Origin: Treponema sp.
GTDB taxonomy: Bacteria; Spirochaetota; Spirochaetia; Treponematales; Treponemataceae
Assembly (NCBI GenBank): GCA_016293005.1
Contig: JAEDFA010000002.1
Location: forward strand, 1-64,000
Length of the DNA stretch: 64,000 bases
Reading direction: 5' to 3'
Shown: piece by piece, positions 17,323 to 26,633 of the stretch
Layout of the letters: each line of letters opens with the position of its first letter
Position numbering within the stretch: the stretch's first letter is position 1
Translations under genes and position numbers: made by a program
Notes under the pieces: model-generated
The model's input: only the letters and a program-made list of their open reading frames with translations
The model's database searches: none
What the model was told of the DNA's origin: nothing

Positions 17323-17955
17323 ATGGAAGAATTACGCTCTACAGAAATATTAGACAAAGAAATAGAAGCTGATGCAAGAAAAAAGGCAGAGAAAATTTTA
17401 AGAAAAACAGAAGAAGAGTCCAAAAAAATTCTTGAATCTGTTTCTGAAAGGCTTGAAGCGGTAAAAAAAGAAAAATCTTTGTTTTTTGATGAAAAAATAA
17501 AGGATTTTGAAAATGATAAATTAAATTCTTTTCCGCTTGAAAAACAGAGGTTTCTTGTCAAATTCATTCAGAATGCTTTTTCTGAAAATATAAACGATTT
17601 TTTAAATTCTTTAACTGAGGATGAAAGACTTTCTCTTGTAATCAATAAATCAAAAAAGAATTTTCCGTTAATAGAATCAAAAAAAGTTCTGGCATATATT
17701 TACGGCTTTGATTTAAAATCCTGTGAGAAAAAACTTTCTGAAATTTTTGGAAGCGCTCTTTTAAAGGTTGAAAAAACAGAATTTAACAAAATTCTTGTGG
17801 AAGAGCCTTTAAATCTTTCATTTAAAGAAGGAATAATTCTTGAGGCAGACGATAAATCTGTCAGAATCAGAATGACGCTTTCAGAAATTTTTTCTCAGGT
17901 AGAAGATGAAAACCGTGAACAGTTGTTTAATGCTTTGTTTGAAGGGAGGCTTTAG
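17323..17955 (+). CDS. ntpE: V-type ATPase subunit E (peripheral stalk)
   Basis: The 210-residue protein has a charged N-terminal coiled coil (about 10-70, with ARKKAEKILRKTEEESKKIL) and a compact C-terminal half, ending in the MTLSEIFSQVEDENREQLFNALF type of helix seen in subunit E. It forms the stator stalk together with the coiled-coil protein at the operon start. The family is poorly conserved; operon position between F and A supports the identification. The next gene begins six bases later. Confidence 0.88.
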   Translation: MEELRSTEILDKEIEADARKKAEKILRKTEEESKKILESVSERLEAVKKEKSLFFDEKIKDFENDKLNSFPLEKQRFLVKFIQNAFSENINDFLNSLTEDERLSLVINKSKKNFPLIESKKVLAYIYGFDLKSCEKKLSEIFGSALLKVEKTEFNKILVEEPLNLSFKEGIILEADDKSVRIRMTLSEIFSQVEDENREQLFNALFEGRL

Positions 17956-17961
17956 TTACAA

Positions 17962-19737
17962 ATGATTGAAGGAAAAATTACCCGGATTACAGGCCCGATT
18001 ATTTATGCAGAAGGACTTGACGGGGCTGGACTTTATGATTTAGTCGATGTCGGTGAAAAGCGTCTTATTGGTGAAATAATCAGGCAGAATAAAGGAAATA
18101 CTACTGTTCAGGTTTATGAAGATGTAATCGGAATGTCTGTCGGTGAAAAAATTATAAGCACAGAAAGGCCTTTATCGTTAAAATTGGGACCTGGACTTGT
18201 AGGTTCAATATACGATGGAATACAGAGACCGCTTTCAAAAATGGCAGAAGAAACAGGTTCATTTTTGCTTCCTGGAGTCAGAACAGAACCTTTAGATACT
18301 CAAAAAAAATGGCATTTTACTCAAGCACTTTATGAATCTTCTTCTGTAAAAGAAGGAAATCCGATTTTTCCGGGAATGGTTTTAGGTTATGTTGATGAAA
18401 CTCCTTCGATTCGGCATTCAATTATGGTTCCGCCTTATATTCGCGGTCGTGTTCTAAAAACTTTCAAAGGTGAAGGCGATTATTCTGTAGACGATGTGAT
18501 TGCGCTTACTGAACTCGATGAAGAAATCAGGCTTTCTCAGTATTGGCCTGTAAGAAAACCTCGCCCTTATACAGAAAAACTTGCAGTTTCAGAACCGCTT
18601 GTAACCGGACTTCGCGTAATAGATGTATTTTTCCCTCTTTCAAAAGGCGGAACTGCTGCAATTCCGGGTGGATTTGGAACTGGTAAAACTATGACGCAGC
18701 ATTCTATTGCAAAGTGGTGTGATGCAGATTTAATCGTTTACATCGGTTGCGGAGAGCGCGGAAATGAAATGACAGAAGTTTTAACTGAATTTCCAGAACT
18801 TATTGACCCTAGAACTGGTCGTTCGATTATGGAGCGTACGATTTTAATTGCAAATACTTCAAATATGCCTGTTGCAGCGCGTGAAGTTTCCCTTTATTCA
18901 GGAATTACGCTTGCAGAATATTTCCGCGACATGGGAATGAATGTTGCAATCATGGCAGATTCTACTTCCCGCTGGGCAGAAGCATTAAGGGAACTTTCTG
19001 GTCGTATGGAAGAAATGCCTGCAGAAGAAGGTTTCCCTGCTTATTTACCGACAAGGCTTGCAGCATTCTACGAAAGATCAGGACGAACAAAAAATTTAAA
19101 TCAGCTTGAAGGCTCTGTTTCGATTATTGGGGCAGTTTCTCCTCCTGGCGGCGATTTTTCTGAACCTGTTACACAGCATACAAAGCGCTTTATCAGGTGT
19201 TTCTGGGCGTTAGACAGGGAACTTGCAAATTCAAGGCATTATCCTGCAATCGGCTGGATAGATTCTTATTCAGAATACGCAGATGAAGTAAAAGAATGGT
19301 GGGAAAAGCATAATCCTCTGTGGTCAAAATTGCGCAAGAAATCTCTTGAACTTTTGAAAAAGGAACAGCGCCTTGAGCAGATTGTTCATTTAATCGGTCC
19401 TGATGCGCTTCCTGATTCAGACAGGCTTGTGCTTAAAGTTGCTGAAATGATAAAAAATGGATTTTTGCAGCAAAATTCTTTCGATAAAGTTGACATGTAC
19501 TGTGCAAGCGAAAAACAGATTATGATTCTCGATTATATTTTAAAATATTATGAGCGTTGTAAGGCTTTGCTTGAAAAAAATTGTCCTCTTGCGAAAGTTC
19601 TTGAATTAAAAATTTCTGATGAAATAGTCAGAATAAAGTACGACTATGAGAATACTGAACTTGAAAAACTTCAGAATATTCAGATTCATATAGACGAGCA
19701 GTTTAAGGAACTTGAATCGGTTTACGGGGCAAGTTAA
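17962..19737 (+). CDS. ntpA: V-type ATPase catalytic subunit A
   Basis: Subunit A hydrolyses or makes ATP. The 591-residue protein has the N-terminal beta-barrel, the inserted non-homologous region characteristic of A-type subunits (about 110-185), and the P-loop GGFGTGKT (236-243). The catalytic glutamate lies in [13 protein letters not shown] (about 260-272) and the [13 protein letters not shown] motif is present. These features separate it from F-type beta subunits. GGGAGG precedes the ATG. No frameshift is visible. Confidence 0.98.
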   Translation: MIEGKITRITGPIIYAEGLDGAGLYDLVDVGEKRLIGEIIRQNKGNTTVQVYEDVIGMSVGEKIISTERPLSLKLGPGLVGSIYDGIQRPLSKMAEETGSFLLPGVRTEPLDTQKKWHFTQALYESSSVKEGNPIFPGMVLGYVDETPSIRHSIMVPPYIRGRVLKTFKGEGDYSVDDVIALTELDEEIRLSQYWPVRKPRPYTEKLAVSEPLVTGLRVIDVFFPLSKGGTAAIPGGFGTGKTMTQHSIAKWCDADLIVYIGCGERGNEMTEVLTEFPELIDPRTGRSIMERTILIANTSNMPVAAREVSLYSGITLAEYFRDMGMNVAIMADSTSRWAEALRELSGRMEEMPAEEGFPAYLPTRLAAFYERSGRTKNLNQLEGSVSIIGAVSPPGGDFSEPVTQHTKRFIRCFWALDRELANSRHYPAIGWIDSYSEYADEVKEWWEKHNPLWSKLRKKSLELLKKEQRLEQIVHLIGPDALPDSDRLVLKVAEMIKNGFLQQNSFDKVDMYCASEKQIMILDYILKYYERCKALLEKNCPLAKVLELKISDEIVRIKYDYENTELEKLQNIQIHIDEQFKELESVYGAS

Positions 19738-19760
19738 TCATCAGGTTTTGAGGAATTATT

Positions 19761-21140
19761 ATGAAAGGCATAGAATATAGAGGAGTTATTTCTGTTGACG
19801 GACCGATTGTTGTCGTTGAGAGACCTGAAAAAGTTTTTTACGGCGAAACTGTTTTTGTCCGCGATAAATCAGGTGAAAAAAGAGCTGGGCGCGTAATCGA
19901 TGTTTCAGAAACTGCGGCGATTGTTCAGATTTTCGGGGATACTACTGGAATTGACATAAACGATTCTTCTTTTGAATTCCTTGAAAAGCCTCTTGAATTG
20001 AGGGTTGGTCTTGGTCTTCTTGGAAGGGTTTTTAACGGGCTTGGAAAACCTGTTGACGGATATCCGGAAATTATTTCTTCAAAATTTATGAATGTAAACG
20101 GAAATCCTATAAATCCGTATTCGCGTGATTATCCAAGGGATTTTATTCAGACTGGAATTTCTGCGATTGACGGAATGAATTCTCTTGTGCGCGGTCAGAA
20201 ACTTCCGATTTTTTCAGGAAACGGCCTTCCGCACAATAAACTTGCCGCTCAGATTATTCGTCAGGCAAAGTTGAGAAATAGTGACGATCAGTTTGTAATG
20301 GTTTTTGCCGGCATGGGAATTAAATACGATGTTGCCCGTTTTTTCAGAGACACTTTCGAGGAATCTGGCGTTCTTTCAAAAGTTGTAATGTTTCAGTCTT
20401 TGGCCGATGCTCCTTCAATTGAACGAATTATAACTCCTCGCTGTGCGTTGACGGCCGCTGAATATCTTGCGTATGAAAAAGGAATGCATGTTCTTGTCGT
20501 GATGACAGATATGACAAACTATTGCGAGGCTTTGCGTGAAATTTCAACTACGCGTGGTGAAGTTCCTGGAAGAAAAGGTTATCCTGGATATCTTTATTCC
20601 GACCTTGCAGAACTTTATGAGCGGGCAGGAAAAATTAAAAGTTCCCCAGGTTCAATTACGCAGATTCCGATTCTTACAATGCCGAACGACGATATAAGCC
20701 ACCCGATTCCAGATTTGACAGGTTATATTACGGAAGGGCAGATTGTTTTGGATCGTGAACTTTTTCAGAAAGGTGTTTATCCGCCGGTTTCAGGGCTTCC
20801 AAGTTTAAGCCGGCTTATGAAAGACGGAATCGGTGAAAAAATGACCCGCGAAGATCACGCATCTGTTTCAAGTCAGCTTTTTGCCGCGTATTCAAAAGTA
20901 AAATCAGTAAGAAATCTTGCATCAATTATTGGTGAAGAAGAACTTTCTCCAATCGACAGAAAATATTTAAAATTTGGTAGTCGACTTGAAAACGAATTTT
21001 TTACTCAAGGAGAATACGAAAATCGGACAATCGAAAAAACGCTTGAAATCGGCTGGGATATTTTATCTGAACTTCCAAAAGAAGAATTGTACCGAATTCC
21101 AGATAATTTGATTGAAAAATATCTTCCGTCATCTGAATAA
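19761..21140 (+). CDS. ntpB: V-type ATPase subunit B
   Basis: Subunit B alternates with A in the hexamer and contributes an arginine finger. The 459-residue protein has the barrel, then the nucleotide-fold region where the P-loop is replaced by [12 protein letters not shown] (about 155-166), as expected for the non-catalytic subunit. [17 protein letters not shown] and the [18 protein letters not shown] stretch are strongly conserved family segments. It starts 23 bases after ntpA with TGAGGAA upstream. Confidence 0.98.
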   Translation: MKGIEYRGVISVDGPIVVVERPEKVFYGETVFVRDKSGEKRAGRVIDVSETAAIVQIFGDTTGIDINDSSFEFLEKPLELRVGLGLLGRVFNGLGKPVDGYPEIISSKFMNVNGNPINPYSRDYPRDFIQTGISAIDGMNSLVRGQKLPIFSGNGLPHNKLAAQIIRQAKLRNSDDQFVMVFAGMGIKYDVARFFRDTFEESGVLSKVVMFQSLADAPSIERIITPRCALTAAEYLAYEKGMHVLVVMTDMTNYCEALREISTTRGEVPGRKGYPGYLYSDLAELYERAGKIKSSPGSITQIPILTMPNDDISHPIPDLTGYITEGQIVLDRELFQKGVYPPVSGLPSLSRLMKDGIGEKMTREDHASVSSQLFAAYSKVKSVRNLASIIGEEELSPIDRKYLKFGSRLENEFFTQGEYENRTIEKTLEIGWDILSELPKEELYRIPDNLIEKYLPSSE

Positions 21141-21155
21141 AAGAGGCATAACAAA

Positions 21156-21791
21156 ATGGCGAAGTTAAACATTGCACCGACAAAATCGAATCTCCTTGTA
21201 ATGAAGGAAAAACTTCAGGTTTCCAAAAACGGCTATGATCTTCTTGAACAAAAAAGGGAACTTCTAGTTCAGGAATTAATGAATTTGGTTGAAAAAGTTA
21301 AAATGCTTGAAGATGATATTGACCGTGCGACAAAAGAAGCGTATCCGGCTTTTAAACAGATGCTTATGGCAAATGGTTCAGACCAAATCCGCAGAATCAG
21401 CCACTCTGTTCACTACGAATTTGGAATGCAGGAGAAAAAGTTTGCAATAGGCGGAATGAGTTTTTCTTCGCTTGATGTTCAACTTCCAAAGCGCGAACTT
21501 TTTTATTCTTATCAGGGAACATTTGCAACAACAGACAATGTAATCGAAAAATTTTTTACGCTCTTATCTTTAATTACTCAGATGGCAAGTATAAGGACGA
21601 TTGTCTGGCATCTTGCAGATGAAGTAAAAAGAACTCAGAGGCGTGTAAATGCACTTGATAAGATTGTAATTCCAGAGTCAGAAGAAACAAAAAAATATAT
21701 AGAAAATGTTCTTGAAGAAAAAGAACGCGAAAATATTTTTGTTTTGAAAGCACTTAAAAAACGCACTCAAAGAAAGGAAAATGAGATTTAA
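21156..21791 (+). CDS. ntpD: V-type ATPase subunit D (central shaft)
   Basis: Subunit D is the coiled-coil axle that rotates within A3B3. The 211-residue protein begins LNIAPTKSNLLVMKEKLQVSKNGYDLLEQKRELL, the standard N-terminal helix. It ends with a long C-terminal helix containing RTQRRVNALDKIVIPE, the partner strand of the antiparallel coiled coil. It is the last ATPase subunit here; the universal stress gene follows after 11 bases. Confidence 0.96.
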   Translation: MAKLNIAPTKSNLLVMKEKLQVSKNGYDLLEQKRELLVQELMNLVEKVKMLEDDIDRATKEAYPAFKQMLMANGSDQIRRISHSVHYEFGMQEKKFAIGGMSFSSLDVQLPKRELFYSYQGTFATTDNVIEKFFTLLSLITQMASIRTIVWHLADEVKRTQRRVNALDKIVIPESEETKKYIENVLEEKERENIFVLKALKKRTQRKENEI

Positions 21792-21802
21792 AAAGGTGAG
21801 AT

Positions 21803-22312
21803 ATGGCAAAACCGTTAATTAAAAATGCTTTAGTCTGTATAAACGGTTCAAAAGCGTCTATTCAGGCTGCAAAATATTCGATAATTCTTGCAAAGCAGAA
21901 TAAAATGAATATAAAATTTGTTTTTGTCGTAGACACGCAGACTATAAAATTTCTTACAAGTTCGCGCTTTCTCGTTACTCAGGAAAGTCAGGATTATGAA
22001 TTAAATCTCAAACGCGACGGGAAAAATTATCTTGATTATGTTTTAAATCTTGCAAAATTAAAAGGAATAAAGGCTGAAGCAGAACTTTTAGAAGGCGCAG
22101 TTTGTCCCGAAATTCTAAAAGCGGCAAAAAATTTTGAAGCAGACCTTATCGTAATGGGTGGAAAACAGGTAATTCAGAATAATTATGCAGAAAATATGCA
22201 CACTCGTTCTTGTTCAAAATTTTATGTAAAAAACGAAGTTTCTGCCCTTGCAGATTGTCCAGTCTTAATCGTTCATAAGCCGGAAATTGACGATATTTTT
22301 AAAGTTGTTTGA
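21803..22312 (+). CDS. Universal stress protein family, non-ATP-binding type
   Basis: The 169-residue protein has the UspA fold pattern: [23 protein letters not shown] at the N-terminus, [10 protein letters not shown] near residue 113 and a final CPVLIVH strand. The ATP-binding signature G-x2-G-x9-G-S/T normally found after DLIVMG is absent. A longer insert with two Cys-flanked stretches takes its place, so ATP binding is unlikely. It is coupled to the V-ATPase operon (11 bases after ntpD), which hints at a role in stress control of the pump; this is inference only. Confidence 0.8.
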   Translation: MAKPLIKNALVCINGSKASIQAAKYSIILAKQNKMNIKFVFVVDTQTIKFLTSSRFLVTQESQDYELNLKRDGKNYLDYVLNLAKLKGIKAEAELLEGAVCPEILKAAKNFEADLIVMGGKQVIQNNYAENMHTRSCSKFYVKNEVSALADCPVLIVHKPEIDDIFKVV

Positions 22313-22313
22313 T

Positions 22314-23066
22314 ATGAATTATTACCAGATTTTAGGCGTAAGAGAAAATGCAAGCGCTTCCGAAATAAAAAAAGCGTACAGAAAAAAAGCAAAACTTCTT
22401 CATCCTGATACATCTTTTTCAAATGATGCAAAAGAATTCCAGGTTTTAGTTCAGGCTTATGAAGCGTTAATTGAATTAAAATCGCAGGGCGTTTTCTATC
22501 AGGGATTTTCTCAAGAAAAAAAACAGGAAGAAAACCGTGGATTTGATTATCACACATGGCTTTCTAATCGGTTTGACGATGAAAGTCGGGCTAAACTTAT
22601 TTTTTTCGATTTGATGCACGGTAAAGAAGACGAAGCGGTTTTTGAATTCAAAAAAATGAACATGAGGTCTAATCCTTTTTCGCTTAAAAAATGGTTTTCC
22701 CGTGAAGATTTTATGGATTATGGGTTTATTCTTTCAGAAGAACTTGTTTCCAGAAAAGAATATTACGATGCATTTTTGCTTTTAGAAGAAATTATTCGCC
22801 TTGAATGGAATTTTAATTATTTTAAATTTTTCTTCCCGGAAGTTCTTTCGTTTACTTTAAATATTCTTCGCCACAACATTGACGGAGTTTTAAACGATGA
22901 ACTTGCAATCGATGTCTGGGAAAGAGCACTGGAATTAAAATTTTCTGTGAATGATGATGTTTTTTTTCTCACAAAAATGTCAGAATGTTATAAAAGAATC
23001 GGGGATTATTACACTGCAAAAATTTGTAAGGACGAGGCTGTTCGTCTTACTTTGAAAATAAAATAA
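22314..23066 (+). CDS. J-domain (DnaJ-like) protein
   Basis: From ATG 22314, which overlaps the region just after the preceding stop (TTTGATATG), the protein has 250 residues. Residues 1-60 form a J domain with helix [13 protein letters not shown], the invariant HPD at 30-32, and helix III. The J domain stimulates the ATPase of DnaK. The remaining 190 residues are helical and TPR-like in feel, with no Gly/Phe region or zinc finger, so this is a class III J-protein with an unknown client. The upstream in-frame codon at 22287 lies inside the stress-protein gene and is not preferred. Confidence 0.85.
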   Translation: MNYYQILGVRENASASEIKKAYRKKAKLLHPDTSFSNDAKEFQVLVQAYEALIELKSQGVFYQGFSQEKKQEENRGFDYHTWLSNRFDDESRAKLIFFDLMHGKEDEAVFEFKKMNMRSNPFSLKKWFSREDFMDYGFILSEELVSRKEYYDAFLLLEEIIRLEWNFNYFKFFFPEVLSFTLNILRHNIDGVLNDELAIDVWERALELKFSVNDDVFFLTKMSECYKRIGDYYTAKICKDEAVRLTLKIK

Positions 23067-23079
23067 ACTGGAGTTAACT

Positions 23080-23844
23080 ATGATAAGATTAAAAAATGAA
23101 GATGAAATCAACGGAATCAGAAAATCCTGTCATCTTCTTGCTGATATGTTCAACGAAATTCTTCCTAAAGTTAAGGCGGGAATGTCTACAAAAGATGTTG
23201 ACGATTTGTGTAGAAGTTTTATCACTCGTTCAGGTGGAAAGCCTGCCTGGTTTCGTGAAGGTTTTCCGTCAGCGGCCTGTGTAAGCATAAACGAAGAAGT
23301 TATTCATGGCCTTCCGTCAAAAAAAAGAATAATTCACGACGGCGATTTAGTTTCTATAGATGTCGGAATCGATTTAAACGGCTACATAAGCGATTCAACT
23401 CATTCTGTTTTAGTCGGAAATGTAAGGCCTGAATGGCGGAAACTTGATGAAGTAACTCTTGAATGCCTTTATGCCGGAATTGATGCATGCCGCGTTGGAA
23501 ACAGAATCAGCGACATTACTTCTGCGGTTTATGAAATTGCAAAAAAACACGGTTACGGTGTAGTTTATGATTATTGCGGTCATGGAGTCGGAATTGATGT
23601 TCACGAAGAACCGAATGTTCCTAACAGTCCTTCTTCCGGGGCAAATCCTCGAATTCAGCCTGGAATGGTTCTTGCAATCGAACCGATGATTAATCTTGGA
23701 ACTCCTTCAGTTCATGTTCATAAAAATAACTGGACAGTTTTAACTGATGATGGTCTTTGTTCTGCACATGAAGAACACACTGTTGCAGTTTTTGAAGACC
23801 ACACGGAAATTTTAACCGATTTAAATTATAAAAAATATTTGTAG
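23080..23844 (+). CDS. map: Methionine aminopeptidase, type I
   Basis: Map removes the initiator methionine from new proteins. The 254-residue protein has the full set of metal ligands in sequence: Asp in SIDVGIDLNGYISDSTHSV (two Asp), His in CGHGVGIDVHE, Glu in LAIEPM, and Glu in HEEHTVAVFE. The substrate-binding His is in the EEVIHGLPSK segment. CTGGAG lies ahead of the ATG, 13 bases after the J-protein gene. Confidence 0.97.
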   Translation: MIRLKNEDEINGIRKSCHLLADMFNEILPKVKAGMSTKDVDDLCRSFITRSGGKPAWFREGFPSAACVSINEEVIHGLPSKKRIIHDGDLVSIDVGIDLNGYISDSTHSVLVGNVRPEWRKLDEVTLECLYAGIDACRVGNRISDITSAVYEIAKKHGYGVVYDYCGHGVGIDVHEEPNVPNSPSSGANPRIQPGMVLAIEPMINLGTPSVHVHKNNWTVLTDDGLCSAHEEHTVAVFEDHTEILTDLNYKKYL

Positions 23845-24014
23845 CTTATGTTACTTTAAATTTTTCAATAAATATTTAACCTGAATCTTTACTGTAACTT
23901 TTTTCGCGATATTTGATTTTATTATAAAAAGGGGGTTGATATTTATGGTTTTTGAAATGCTTTTCAACTGCCTGATATTTTTCAATCCCGAATTTGTTTC
24001 TGGAGGTAATTCTT

Positions 24015-25496
24015 ATGAAAATGTGGACTAAATGTGTTATAGGTGTTTGTGGAGCAGCAATTTTATCTTTTGGAGTTATTTCACTTTCCTGCAATAGGGT
24101 AAAAGTTTCAGGAAATGCCGCTACACTGTATGCTGAATCTTCTGTCGATATTCCGAAAAACGACTTAAAAATTGTAGAAGCGTTGCAAAATTCTTTCAGG
24201 GCGATTAGCAAAGGCGTTTTACCGTCAGTTGTAGAAGTTGATGTTACAGAAACTGTCGAAGTTTCTTCTCCGTTTGACGATTTTGAAGATTTCTTTTTCG
24301 GTTTTCCGTTTGGGAATAATGGGGATGGCAAAAAGAAAGGTAAATCACGCGAACGGGAACAGAAAGGACTTGGTTCAGGTGTAATTGTAAGACGCTCTGG
24401 AAAGACTTTATATGTTCTTACAAATAATCATGTCGCAGGAAACGCTTCAAAAATTTCTATTAAGTTAAATGATGAACGCGAATTTGAAGGAAAACTTGTA
24501 GGGGCAGACAGCAGGATGGACATCGCTTTAGTTTCTTTTGAATCAGACGATGAATCAATTCCTGTGGCAGTTCTTGGAAATTCAGATGAACTTGAAACAG
24601 GCGACATTTGTTTTGCGATGGGTGCGCCTCTTGGATTTGCTCAGTCTGTAACTCAGGGAATTATCAGTGCAAAAGGTCGTTCAGGTTCTGGCATTGGAAA
24701 TTTAAGCGATTTCATTCAGACTGATGCAGCAATCAATCAGGGAAACTCAGGCGGACCTCTTGTAAATATTTATGGTGAAGTAGTCGGAATCAACACATGG
24801 ATTGCTTCAAATTCCGGCGGTTCACAGGGGCTTGGTTTTTCAATTCCAATCAACAACATTAAAAATTCAATTGACTCGTTCATAAAAGACGGAAAAGTTG
24901 CTTACGGCTGGCTTGGAGTTCTTTTAATTGAAGCAAATCCTGAATATAAAAAGAGTCTTGGACTTGAAAATGCTCAGGGTGCTTTAGTTTCACAGCTTTT
25001 CATTGGTTCACCTTCTTATAAAGGCGGAATAAAACCAGGGGATTTCATCGTCTCTCTCAACGGTCATAAAGTAAAAGATGTAACTCAGCTTACACGCGAT
25101 GTAGGACTTTTGCAAAGCGGAACAGATGCAGAATTTGAAGTAATTAGAAACGGAAAAACTTTAAAACTTTCTGTAAAAATCGAAGAGCGCTCAGAAAAAG
25201 TTGTAGATGATAAAAAACTCTGGCCTGGATTTATTGCTTCTCCAATTACAGACGAAATTCGTGAAAAACTTGATTTGGATAAATCAATTAAGGGTGTAAT
25301 CGTTTCTGATGTTCAGGAAAAAACTCCAGCGGCTTTCCTTCGAATTTCAAAACAGGATGTTATTACTGGTGTAAACGGCGTAAAAATTACAAACCTTCAG
25401 GAATTTTATACTGAACTTGCAAAAGCTGACAAATCAATTAATTTTGATATTTATGCAAATGGCGGAACAATTACAACAGGAACATTTAAATTCTAA
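24015..25496 (+). CDS. htrA: HtrA/DegP-type periplasmic serine protease
   Basis: HtrA refolds or degrades damaged exported proteins. From ATG 24015, eight bases after GGAGG, it has 493 residues. An N-terminal hydrophobic segment (about 7-25) ends in SLSC, so it may be a lipoprotein or signal-anchored. The trypsin-like domain carries the triad His in TNNHVAG, Asp in SRMDIALV and Ser in QGNSGGPL. Two PDZ domains follow: one starting near YGWLGVLL, and a second from about LWPGFIASP onward. An earlier in-frame TTG at 23994 has no ribosome-binding support. The 170-base upstream gap shows only a weak promoter candidate (TTGAAA near 23952, GATATT near 23974). Confidence 0.95.
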   Translation: MKMWTKCVIGVCGAAILSFGVISLSCNRVKVSGNAATLYAESSVDIPKNDLKIVEALQNSFRAISKGVLPSVVEVDVTETVEVSSPFDDFEDFFFGFPFGNNGDGKKKGKSREREQKGLGSGVIVRRSGKTLYVLTNNHVAGNASKISIKLNDEREFEGKLVGADSRMDIALVSFESDDESIPVAVLGNSDELETGDICFAMGAPLGFAQSVTQGIISAKGRSGSGIGNLSDFIQTDAAINQGNSGGPLVNIYGEVVGINTWIASNSGGSQGLGFSIPINNIKNSIDSFIKDGKVAYGWLGVLLIEANPEYKKSLGLENAQGALVSQLFIGSPSYKGGIKPGDFIVSLNGHKVKDVTQLTRDVGLLQSGTDAEFEVIRNGKTLKLSVKIEERSEKVVDDKKLWPGFIASPITDEIREKLDLDKSIKGVIVSDVQEKTPAAFLRISKQDVITGVNGVKITNLQEFYTELAKADKSINFDIYANGGTITTGTFKF

Positions 25497-25515
25497 AATT
25501 CTTATTATGTAAATA

Positions 25516-25544
25516 TTGACAATAGGTTGATTTTTATATAATAT
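25516..25544 (+). promoter_or_regulatory. Promoter of the rplU-prp-rpmA operon
   Basis: A perfect TTGACA at 25516-25521 is followed by overlapping -10 candidates: TATAAT at 25537-25542 (15-base spacer) and TAATAT at 25539-25544 (17-base spacer). Transcription would begin about 85 bases before rplU. Confidence 0.65.
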
Positions 25545-25636
25545 AACAATATTCTGTATGGTAAAATTTTGTGGTATATCCCGTTAAATACTGCACGATT
25601 TGCATATAAGATTTATTTTATTAGAGGTGTTTTTTT

Positions 25637-25951
25637 ATGTACGCACTTGTTGAATATAAGGGCAAACAGTATAAAGCAGAAAAGGGAGCAGTTCTTACAG
25701 TAGATAAGCTTGATGCTGAAAAAGGTGCAAAGATTGATGTTGATTCAGTTCTTCTTGTAAGTGATGGTGATAAAGTATCAGTTGGTACACCGTATGTAAA
25801 AGGTGCAAAAGTTCAGATTGTTGTAGAAGATTCTTTCCGCGATAAGAAAGTTCTTGTATTAAAATACAAATCTAAAAAAGATTATCATCGTCTTATCGGA
25901 CATAGACAGCAGTATACAAATGTTCGTGTAGAAGACATCGTTCTTGCATAA
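25637..25951 (+). CDS. rplU: 50S ribosomal protein L21
   Basis: The 104-residue protein has the classic L21 pattern: an MYALVEYKGKQYKAEKG start, a central DSVLLVSDGDKVSVGTPYVKGA stretch, and the basic RNA-binding loop KYKSKKDYHRLIGHRQQYTNVRVEDI near the C-terminus. GAGGTG precedes the ATG. Its TAA overlaps the ATG of the next gene by one base, coupling L21 synthesis to Prp. Confidence 0.98.
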   Translation: MYALVEYKGKQYKAEKGAVLTVDKLDAEKGAKIDVDSVLLVSDGDKVSVGTPYVKGAKVQIVVEDSFRDKKVLVLKYKSKKDYHRLIGHRQQYTNVRVEDIVLA

Positions 25952-26286
25952 TGACAAAAATTTTGCTTCAGCGTACTTCTTCTGGCGAACTTCTTTCGTG
26001 TTCTGCAAAGGGACATGCCGGGTATGCTGAGTCTGGTTCAGATATAGTTTGCAGTGCAATTTCCATTTTAATGCGGACTGTGCTGCAGGTTCTTTCTGAA
26101 CTAAAAAATCTGAATCTTGATGTTTCCGTAAAAAAAGGTGATATCGAATTCAGTGTAAAAAACTATAGCCTTTCATTGTCAGATGAGTTAAAGGCTGGAC
26201 TAAAATATTCCGGGGATTTTTTGGAAAAGGGTTTTTCTTCTATTTCAAAAGAATATCCTGAATATGTAAAGTTTGTAAAATTGTAA
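25951..26286 (+). CDS. prp: Prp-family ribosomal-processing cysteine protease (YsxB-like)
   Basis: In Firmicutes, Prp cleaves an N-terminal extension from ribosomal protein L27 before assembly. The 111-residue protein keeps the catalytic pair exactly in register: His22 in KGHAGYAESG and Cys34 in SDIVCSAIS. It sits between rplU and rpmA, the arrangement known from Firmicutes, and is coupled to rplU through TAATG. The neighbouring L27 has no cleavable extension, so its substrate or current role is unclear. Confidence 0.88.
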   Translation: MTKILLQRTSSGELLSCSAKGHAGYAESGSDIVCSAISILMRTVLQVLSELKNLNLDVSVKKGDIEFSVKNYSLSLSDELKAGLKYSGDFLEKGFSSISKEYPEYVKFVKL

Positions 26287-26318
26287 ATTGATTTAGTAAA
26301 TTTCTATAGGAGACTATT

Positions 26319-26567
26319 ATGGGAAGAACTAGAGGCGGAAGCGGTGCTAAAAACGGTCGTGATTCCAATCCAAAAAATCTGGGTATAAAAAAATATGCTG
26401 GAGAATCTGTTACAGCTGGTTCAATTCTTGTAAGACAGCGTGGAACAAAATTCTATCCAGGAAATAATGTGAAAAGAGCTGGAGATGACAGTCTTTTTGC
26501 TACAGCAGATGGAAAAGTAGTTTATTCAGAAAGAATGAACAGAAAAGTCATCTCTGTTGAAGCGTAG
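26319..26567 (+). CDS. rpmA: 50S ribosomal protein L27
   Basis: L27 reaches the peptidyl-transferase centre with its N-terminal arm. The 82-residue protein starts directly with [16 protein letters not shown], then [18 protein letters not shown] and a final RKVISVEA. There is no upstream in-frame extension: a TAG stop lies four codons before the ATG, with TAGGAG as ribosome-binding site. This is the short mature-type N-terminus. Confidence 0.98.
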   Translation: MGRTRGGSGAKNGRDSNPKNLGIKKYAGESVTAGSILVRQRGTKFYPGNNVKRAGDDSLFATADGKVVYSERMNRKVISVEA

Positions 26568-26585
26568 TATTTTATTTTTAGATTG

Positions 26586-26619
26586 AGCCCGGTTGATTTT
26601 TGTCTTCCGGGCTTTTTTT
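26586..26619 (+). terminator. Terminator between rpmA and obgE
   Basis: AGCCCGG (26586-26592) pairs with CCGGGCT (26607-26613) and is followed by TTTTTT. The loop is 14 bases. It is a well-formed Rho-independent terminator only 15 bases before the obgE start, so obgE depends on read-through or a promoter not seen here. Confidence 0.8.
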
Positions 26620-26633
26620 GTTTTGAGGTTTTT

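Noticed and set aside
23876..24331. 151-codon minus-strand open frame overlapping the htrA start
   Set aside because: It runs antisense to the signal and linker region of htrA and its product is Ser/Thr/Pro-rich shadow sequence.
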